From the NCBI GenBank assembly GCA_030149115.1, contig JASBSE010000145.1:1-5963 (forward strand): a stretch of DNA of 5,963 bases, read 5' to 3'. Positions 1-4,039 of this stretch are shown here, in pieces. The translations under genes were made by a program, and so were the position numbers. The notes under the pieces are model-generated. The model was not told the DNA's origin, did not search any database, and worked only from the letters and a program-made list of their open reading frames with translations. This DNA comes from Winogradskyella sp. GTDB taxonomy: Bacteria; Bacteroidota; Bacteroidia; Flavobacteriales; Flavobacteriaceae. Each line of letters opens with the position of its first letter. The stretch's first letter is position 1.

Positions 1-42
1 AGAACTATTATAATACCAAAATGTAATTTGGTGCGCATTCGG

Positions 43-50
43 CAAATATA
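43..50 (-). promoter_or_regulatory. Bacteroidota -7 box (TATATTTG) for the next gene, outside the window
   Basis: The minus strand reads TATATTTG, identical to the box upstream of the DUF6588 gene and matching TAnnTTTG. It sits 33 bases past the stop of the SecD-like gene and points out of the window to the left, predicting transcription from about position 38. The downstream gene is not visible. The -33 match is weak (GTGT at the expected place). Confidence 0.45.
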
Positions 51-63
51 GAAAATTTAAAAT

Positions 64-81
64 GTTAATACACTTATTAAC
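64..81. repeat. AT-rich inverted repeat just after the SecD-like gene
   Basis: Arms GTTAATA (64-70) and TATTAAC (75-81) with a 4-base loop, starting directly after the stop codon of the SecD-like lipoprotein gene. In minus-strand RNA it is followed by AUUUUAAAUUUU, so it could be a weak terminator. It contains only one G-C pair, and it also spans the -33 region of the promoter-like box at 43-50, so an operator is an alternative reading. Confidence 0.35.
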
Positions 82-82
82 T

Positions 83-988
83 CTATAGCTTTTTCATTCC
101 CTCAAACTTTAGCTGAGGAATTTCACTTCCGCCACTAAGAATTGCTACCAGTATTTGAACTTCTTCTAAAGAAAAATTACTTGAGATTTGTGACCTACCT
201 GTTTTTATTGGAACCATAACGCCTGGCGCAGAATATACTTTATCATTTATGGTCACAGCAATATAGCGTCTTTGTTTATAAGCTTGTGCTGTGATATTTT
301 CCCATCTTGTTGCGCCTTCCTCATTCATTTCTATACTAATAGATGGTCTTCCTAAAGCATCGTAATCTGCATATGCTTCCTTAATATGTCTTTGACTTAC
401 CAAAGCCTCTTCTCTACCATTGGTTTCTACAAAATATAAATCTACCATTTCGTTATAAGGTAAACCGTATAAAAATTTTGTATTCTGGAACATTTCATCA
501 AATCCTAAATGCTCTTCGATATGCTTTATAAACAAATTAACTCTTGAAGTGTCTTTTAAAGCAAGTGATAACAAATGATCAGGTGATTTACTTTTATTAT
601 AATCCGAAACATTAAAGCGAAAATTATCTTTAGTATTTTTCTGAATAACTGTACTTGCAGTATATAGACTATTTAGTGCTTGATCTCTTTCTGCACATAA
701 CCAAAAATCTACTTTTCCTTTATCTAAAACAATTTTATTTATAGCTTCTAAATCAAAACCTTTTTCAAGACGTATTAAAATTTCATCGCTGTCATTAAGA
801 TTAACACTTACATTCTCTGTGAATTTTTTTAATCTCCTTTCTAATACTCCAACTACTATACTTTTTTCACTTTGAGACCTATCGTCATTGTTCAAAAAAG
901 CATAAGTGATTTGATATTCTTCATTTTTTAATATACTAGCACAAGAAAATATTAAAAATAGCACCAGTAAAATAGATAGTCTTTTCAT
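83..988 (-). CDS. SecD-like lipoprotein: orphan SecDF P1 domain without membrane channel part
   Basis: A 301-residue protein of unproven function. Residues 1-16 form a lipoprotein signal: K2-R3, a hydrophobic run, then I-F-S-C with C16 as the likely lipidated cysteine, so the mature protein should be membrane-anchored outside the cytoplasm. The rest resembles the SecD first periplasmic domain. Residues about 26-98 fit the P1 base, with the 'LERRLKKF' helix, 'ILIRLEKG' and 'GKVDFWL' segments. Residues about 136-190 resemble the extra segment I recall from Bacteroidota SecDF. Residues about 203-287 fit the P1 head ('GRPSISIEMNEEGATRW', 'VYSAPGV', 'GRSQISSNFSLEEVQ'). The protein ends just where SecD would enter its second membrane helix; there are no further membrane segments, so it cannot use the proton motive force like SecDF. 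The start at 988 places the signal peptide directly at the N-terminus. It begins 23 bases after the terminator of the DUF4412 gene. It may be a diverged duplicate of secDF; an effect on Sec export or SecDF is inference only. Confidence 0.85.
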   Translation of the reverse strand: MKRLSILLVLFLIFSCASILKNEEYQITYAFLNNDDRSQSEKSIVVGVLERRLKKFTENVSVNLNDSDEILIRLEKGFDLEAINKIVLDKGKVDFWLCAERDQALNSLYTASTVIQKNTKDNFRFNVSDYNKSKSPDHLLSLALKDTSRVNLFIKHIEEHLGFDEMFQNTKFLYGLPYNEMVDLYFVETNGREEALVSQRHIKEAYADYDALGRPSISIEMNEEGATRWENITAQAYKQRRYIAVTINDKVYSAPGVMVPIKTGRSQISSNFSLEEVQILVAILSGGSEIPQLKFEGMKKL

Positions 989-1003
989 GCGTTTAATTTA
1001 ATT

Positions 1004-1035
1004 AAAAAAATAAAGACCGCATTTCTGCAGTCTTT
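1004..1035 (-). terminator. Intrinsic terminator of the DUF4412 gene, GAAA tetraloop
   Basis: In minus-strand RNA, 1035-1026 (AAAGACUGCA) pairs with 1021-1012 (UGCGGUCUUU) as a 10-pair stem that includes one U-G pair, closed by a GAAA tetraloop of the stable GNRA class. It is followed by A and seven U (1010-1004). On the plus strand the U-G pair becomes an A-C mismatch and the loop is UUUC, so the structure clearly belongs to the minus strand. It begins 23 bases after the DUF4412 stop codon. Confidence 0.82.
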
Positions 1036-1058
1036 GTTTTATAATATTTCTATCAATT

Positions 1059-1718
1059 TTACATACCTTCCATCTTAGTGTAACCCTCTGGAGGTGTCAG
1101 GCTAAATTTAGAATCATTTACTTTTTCACTTTTAACTTCGGTTACTTCAGAAATAACTTTAATTTCTATTTCTCCTTGAGTCATAGTCATTTCTGTATAA
1201 AGAGGAAAACCGCCAAGATCACTTCCAAATTGTGCATTCTGCTGGCTTAATACTGGAGCAATTTTATCAGTAACATACATTACCATTTTTATATTACTAC
1301 CTCCTTCATTTAGGGTTAAACTCTTTTGTTTACACTTATATCCTAATATCGTTTTAGTATCAGAGCCTTCTACAACCTTATTCTCATCTGATTTATCGTT
1401 TGGCACTTCAATAGTTTGCTTTTGATATTTCTTTCCTAACATTGGGTTATCCATTAAAGTAAGACTTTCTTTACTTTCAGAATCTGTAATTATTATAATA
1501 TCGCCAGACATAGGGTTAGACATCTCTACTCTAGACTTTTCTCCTTTGAAAAACGTAGTCGTTACCATTTCACCCATCATTGCGAGTTGAGCTTGAGTAG
1601 CCTCGTCACTAGAATTATAGGTTTGTTTTAATGTAATTACTCCTTCTGTAATTTTTTCTTGAGCTACTACCGTAAAACTTAAAGCAAACAGTACAGTGAG
1701 CATAAATATTTTTTTCAT
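1059..1718 (-). CDS. Secreted DUF4412 domain-containing protein
   Basis: A 219-residue exported protein that I assign to the DUF4412 family, whose function is unknown. I choose the ATG at 1718, which gives a classic signal peptide (M-K-K, hydrophobic core, V-V-A|Q cleavage after residue 19). An in-frame ATG at 1760 would add 14 residues ahead of the signal and would place the start inside the mdh terminator hairpin, so it is rejected. The mature part shows the family's pattern: 'GVITLKQTY' near residue 26, 'FFKGEKSRVEM' at 56-66, a 'GDIIIITD' strand at 72-79, 'ILGYKCK' at 124-130 with the single cysteine C129, 'GFPLYTEM' at 170-177 and a C-terminal 'FSLTPPEGYTKM'. No lipobox and no further membrane helices are seen, so a periplasmic location is likely. 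Own terminator downstream; no clear TAnnTTTG promoter upstream, so read-through from mdh is possible. Family assignment is from recalled patterns. Confidence 0.85.
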   Translation of the reverse strand: MKKIFMLTVLFALSFTVVAQEKITEGVITLKQTYNSSDEATQAQLAMMGEMVTTTFFKGEKSRVEMSNPMSGDIIIITDSESKESLTLMDNPMLGKKYQKQTIEVPNDKSDENKVVEGSDTKTILGYKCKQKSLTLNEGGSNIKMVMYVTDKIAPVLSQQNAQFGSDLGGFPLYTEMTMTQGEIEIKVISEVTEVKSEKVNDSKFSLTPPEGYTKMEGM

Positions 1719-1741
1719 TGTTATAAGTTTTTTTAAAATAC

Positions 1742-1779
1742 AAAAAAACCTTACCAACAAGTATGCCAGTAAGGTTTTT
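1742..1779 (-). terminator. Intrinsic terminator of mdh
   Basis: Perfect 11-base arms at 1744-1754 and 1769-1779 (AAAAACCTTAC / GTAAGGTTTTT) with a 14-base loop. In minus-strand RNA the stem is followed by a run of seven U (1748-1742, partly shared with the stem). It starts 23 bases past the mdh stop codon and ends 23 bases before the start codon of the DUF4412 gene. Stem ends are symmetrical, but no plus-strand gene uses it. Confidence 0.82.
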
Positions 1780-1802
1780 ATAATTTTTTTAAGCTAATTT
1801 TC

Positions 1803-2729
1803 TTAAAACTCTAAAAGACCATTTGTCTTTTTAACACCTTCTGCGCTCTCTGCTAAATGTTGTTTTTCAGCGTCACTTAATGGAACATCTACAATTTTTT
1901 CAATACCGTTTCTTCCTAAGATCACTGGAACACCAATACAAAGATCACTTAATCCGTACTCACCATCTAACAATGTTGAACAAGGGAACATCTTCTTTTG
2001 ATCACAAGCAATTGCCTGTACCAATCCACTTACAGCTGCACCTGGAGCATACCAAGCAGAAGTACCTAATAATTTAGTTAAGGTTGCACCACCGACTTTG
2101 GTATCTTCCTTTACTTGGTCTAAGCGCTCTTCAGATAAAAATTCAGAAACTTTGATACTATTTCTTGTAGCATGAGATGTTAATGGCACCATACCTTTAT
2201 CGCTATGACCACCTATTACCATACCATCTACATCACTAATTGGTGCTTCTAAAGCTTCAGCTAATCTATATTTAAAACGAGCAGAATCTAAAGCGCCACC
2301 CATTCCTATAATTTTATGCTTTGGTAAACCTGTAGTTTTGTGAGCCAAATACGTCATTGTATCCATTGGGTTACTCACAACAATTAAAATTGTATTAGGA
2401 GAATGCTCTACTAAGTTGGCAGAAACTGTCTTTACAATACCAGCATTAATACCTATTAACTCTTCGCGAGTCATACCTGGCTTACGAGGAATACCAGAGG
2501 TAATAACACAAATATCACTATTTGCAGTTTTTGAATAATCGTTCGTACTTCCTGTAATTTTTGTATCAAATCCATTAAGAGAAGCTGTTTGCATTAAGTC
2601 CATTGCTTTACCTTCTGCATAGCCTTCTTTAATGTCTAACAATACAACTTCTGAAGCAAAATTTTTAATCGCGATGTATTCTGCACAACTTGCGCCTACT
2701 GCACCAGCGCCAACTACGGTTACTTTCAT
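1803..2729 (-). CDS. mdh: NAD-dependent malate dehydrogenase (LDH-like type)
   Basis: Cytoplasmic TCA-cycle enzyme that converts (S)-malate and NAD+ to oxaloacetate and NADH. At 308 residues it has the usual length for the LDH-like (type 3) bacterial malate dehydrogenases. The N-terminal Rossmann fold shows the dinucleotide loop G7-A-G9-A-V-G12 and D32 at the end of the second strand, which favours NAD over NADP. R82 and R88 in the mobile loop 'PRKPGMTR' bind the substrate; an arginine at the R82 position is the malate (rather than lactate) signature. N120 ('VSNPMD'), the D148/R151 pair in 'LDSAR' and the catalytic H175 in 'GGHSDKGM' complete the active site. No key residue is missing. The start at 2729 puts the first beta strand ('KVTVVGAG') right at the N-terminus, as expected. 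It has its own promoter-like box and terminator, so it is probably monocistronic. Confidence 0.97.
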   Translation of the reverse strand: MKVTVVGAGAVGASCAEYIAIKNFASEVVLLDIKEGYAEGKAMDLMQTASLNGFDTKITGSTNDYSKTANSDICVITSGIPRKPGMTREELIGINAGIVKTVSANLVEHSPNTILIVVSNPMDTMTYLAHKTTGLPKHKIIGMGGALDSARFKYRLAEALEAPISDVDGMVIGGHSDKGMVPLTSHATRNSIKVSEFLSEERLDQVKEDTKVGGATLTKLLGTSAWYAPGAAVSGLVQAIACDQKKMFPCSTLLDGEYGLSDLCIGVPVILGRNGIEKIVDVPLSDAEKQHLAESAEGVKKTNGLLEF

Positions 2730-2764
2730 TTTATTTTATGTTTTTAGATCGTTAAATTTTGATA

Positions 2765-2772
2765 CAAATTTA
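2765..2772 (-). promoter_or_regulatory. Bacteroidota -7 box (TAAATTTG) for mdh
   Basis: The minus strand reads TAAATTTG, a perfect TAnnTTTG match, ending 35 bases before the mdh start codon at 2729. This predicts transcription from about 2760 and a leader of about 30 bases. No TTTG-like -33 element is found at the normal 19-21 base distance; that place is occupied instead by a palindrome (2794-2807), which suggests an activator-dependent promoter. It lies downstream of the preceding gene's terminator. Confidence 0.55.
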
Positions 2773-2793
2773 CGGTTTTACAATCTAAATCCC

Positions 2794-2807
2794 ATGACTT
2801 ATGTCAT
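2794..2807. promoter_or_regulatory. Palindrome ATGAC-N4-GTCAT, candidate operator of mdh
   Basis: Perfect inverted repeat of 5-base arms with a 4-base spacer (ATGACTTATGTCAT). The arm and spacer lengths match those of Crp/Fnr-family sites (TTGAT-N4-ATCAA, TTGAC-N4-GTCAA). Its centre (2800.5) is about 40 bases upstream of the transcription start predicted from the TAAATTTG box, close to the -41.5 position of class II activator sites. The regulator and function are inferred, not shown. Confidence 0.4.
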
Positions 2808-2818
2808 CTATCTATAAT

Positions 2819-2844
2819 AAAAAAGCAGCCATTATAGCTGCTTT
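2819..2844 (-). terminator. Intrinsic terminator of the DUF6588 gene
   Basis: Arms 2822-2829 and 2837-2844 are perfectly complementary (AAAGCAGC / GCTGCTTT). In minus-strand RNA an extra U-G pair (2836 with 2830) extends the stem to 9 pairs with a 5-base loop, and the stem runs into six U (2824-2819). It begins 23 bases past the stop codon of the DUF6588 gene. Confidence 0.8.
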
Positions 2845-2867
2845 ATAAAGATATATGTAATTCATTA

Positions 2868-3884
2868 TTATCTGAATCCAAAATTTACACCTACAGAGAA
2901 GGCATCAAACTCTGAAATATGGTATTCTCCATTAAGTCTAAAAAATCCTAGTTTTAACTTAAAACCTACAGTTCCTCTAACAGCAGACACATCACTTGAC
3001 ACTGAAAACGGGTCGGTTATTGTTTCTGAGGTTAAGACACCATTGGTTACTCTATAGTCACCCAGCAAGTCAGATTCTGCTTTACCTTTTATGTATCCCA
3101 ATCCTCCATACAAATTGAAAACAGGTAACTTAGTAGAAACTGCCAATTGAAATAACCAAGTATTTGTACTATTCTCTAATCTTTGATTTTCTCCATCAAT
3201 ACCCGAAGACTCTGTAAGGTTATAAGCACCATCTAAATGTGTATACGCTACCAATCCAGATATTGCAACAGGCCATAACTTATCTGCTGGTAACCATTCG
3301 GTAAATTCTAATTGCAAGCCTGCTCCATACATGTTTAGAGCTACTTCATCATTTTCATATTTTGGAAAGTATCGTCCTTTTACCTCTATTCCGTGTCCTA
3401 ATCCCACTGCTGCCTGTAATGTACCCGATGGAATTAAGTTATAACTATCATCACCTATACCCTGAGGAAGCTCAAACTCTGCTGTTTGAGAACCAAAAAT
3501 TGGATCGTCATATTCCACTTCTACAAAGATTGAGGGATCATTTTCTCCTAAAACTGTCGCTACATCCTGAGTACTTGGACCAGATACAAACTGAACATTA
3601 TTATAATCTGCGGTATTCATGTTAAATACCTTATCATCATTACCTACCAAGGATGCATTAGCAACTATAGAAATTTCAAAACCACCTAATGGTTTTACTT
3701 TAGCTGAATTAAACCAATTAGCATTCATACTATGTATTACTCCATTGGTTCCTGGAGCTAGATAATCATTTGCAAAACGCTTAGCATCATCGACACCTGC
3801 AGAGAGCAAAACATCAATATCATTCTGTGCTTTAGATATCAAAAAAGAAGTACAGAATACTGTGAATAGAATTATTTTTTTCAT
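2868..3884 (-). CDS. DUF6588 family protein, probable outer-membrane beta-barrel
   Basis: A 338-residue exported protein that I recognise as DUF6588, a Bacteroidota family of unknown function. The first 19 residues are a signal peptide (M-K-K, hydrophobic core, S-K-A|Q). A conserved N-terminal block follows, 'DDAKRFANDYLAPGTNGVI' and 'MNANWFNSAKVKPLGGFE' (about 32-70). From about residue 150 to the end, alternating polar and hydrophobic strands with glycine and aromatic residues ('LQAAVGLGHGIEVKGRYFP', 'FNLYGGLGYIKGK', 'GTVGFKLKLGFFRLNGEYH') look like barrel strands. The chain ends in 'VGVNFGFR', a terminal strand typical of Bacteroidota outer-membrane proteins. Acidic residues are frequent in the central part (about 110-180). 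No transporter or enzyme motif is visible. It sits between gyrB and mdh with its own promoter-like box and terminator. A porin-like or structural role is inference. Confidence 0.88.
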   Translation of the reverse strand: MKKIILFTVFCTSFLISKAQNDIDVLLSAGVDDAKRFANDYLAPGTNGVIHSMNANWFNSAKVKPLGGFEISIVANASLVGNDDKVFNMNTADYNNVQFVSGPSTQDVATVLGENDPSIFVEVEYDDPIFGSQTAEFELPQGIGDDSYNLIPSGTLQAAVGLGHGIEVKGRYFPKYENDEVALNMYGAGLQLEFTEWLPADKLWPVAISGLVAYTHLDGAYNLTESSGIDGENQRLENSTNTWLFQLAVSTKLPVFNLYGGLGYIKGKAESDLLGDYRVTNGVLTSETITDPFSVSSDVSAVRGTVGFKLKLGFFRLNGEYHISEFDAFSVGVNFGFR

Positions 3885-3908
3885 TAGGGTTTAGTTTATA
3901 ATAAGTAA

Positions 3909-3916
3909 CAAATATA
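3909..3916 (-). promoter_or_regulatory. Bacteroidota -7 box (TATATTTG) for the DUF6588 gene
   Basis: On the minus strand these bases read TATATTTG, a perfect match to the Bacteroidota housekeeping -7 consensus TAnnTTTG. It lies 24 bases upstream of the ATG at 3884, predicting a start of transcription near 3904 and a leader of about 20 bases. The region about 19 bases further upstream (near 3936-3939) is only a weak match to the TTTG -33 element. It lies downstream of the gyrB terminator, as expected for an independent transcript. Confidence 0.55.
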
Positions 3917-3920
3917 TTAA

Positions 3921-3952
3921 AATAACGACAGGAATTACATTTTATCGTTATT
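3921..3952. repeat. Inverted repeat AATAACGA-N16-TCGTTATT upstream of the DUF6588 gene
   Basis: Perfect 8-base arms at 3921-3928 and 3945-3952 separated by 16 bases. The repeat lies just upstream of the TATATTTG box and spans the expected -33 region, so it could be an operator for a dimeric regulator with half sites about 24 bases apart. It is not followed by a T-run on either strand, so it does not look like a terminator. Regulatory function is inference. Confidence 0.4.
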
Positions 3953-3981
3953 AAATGCTTTTTGTCGATACTTAATTATAT

Positions 3982-4017
3982 AAAAAAAGCAACTACATTA
4001 GAAATGTAATTGCTTTT
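3982..4017 (-). terminator. Intrinsic terminator of gyrB
   Basis: Inverted repeat with arms 3985-3999 and 4003-4017. Read as minus-strand RNA it gives a 15-pair stem (AAAAGCAAUUACAUU against AAUGUAGUUGCUUUU, with one U-G pair) closed by a very short UCU loop, then a run of seven U (3988-3982, partly shared with the stem). It starts 23 bases past the gyrB stop codon. The internal U-G pair would be a C-A mismatch in plus-strand RNA, which supports function on the minus strand. Confidence 0.85.
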
Positions 4018-4039
4018 GTTTTGCTTTTAAAAATTCTAT

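Noticed and set aside
15..32. ACCAAA-N6-TTTGGT as a terminator of the SecD-like gene
   Set aside because: It is not followed by a T-run on the minus strand and lies beyond a promoter-like box for the next gene; a short AT-rich repeat like this can occur by chance.
1880..2077. Plus-strand open frame of 65 codons
   Set aside because: Lies wholly inside mdh on the opposite strand; low-complexity His/Leu/Gln-rich translation with no domain pattern.
2632..2817. Plus-strand open frame of 61 codons
   Set aside because: Overlaps the 5' end and promoter region of mdh on the opposite strand; no recognisable sequence and no promoter of its own.
3362..3625. Plus-strand open frame of 87 codons
   Set aside because: Antisense shadow of the DUF6588 gene; Leu/His/Pro-rich translation without family resemblance.
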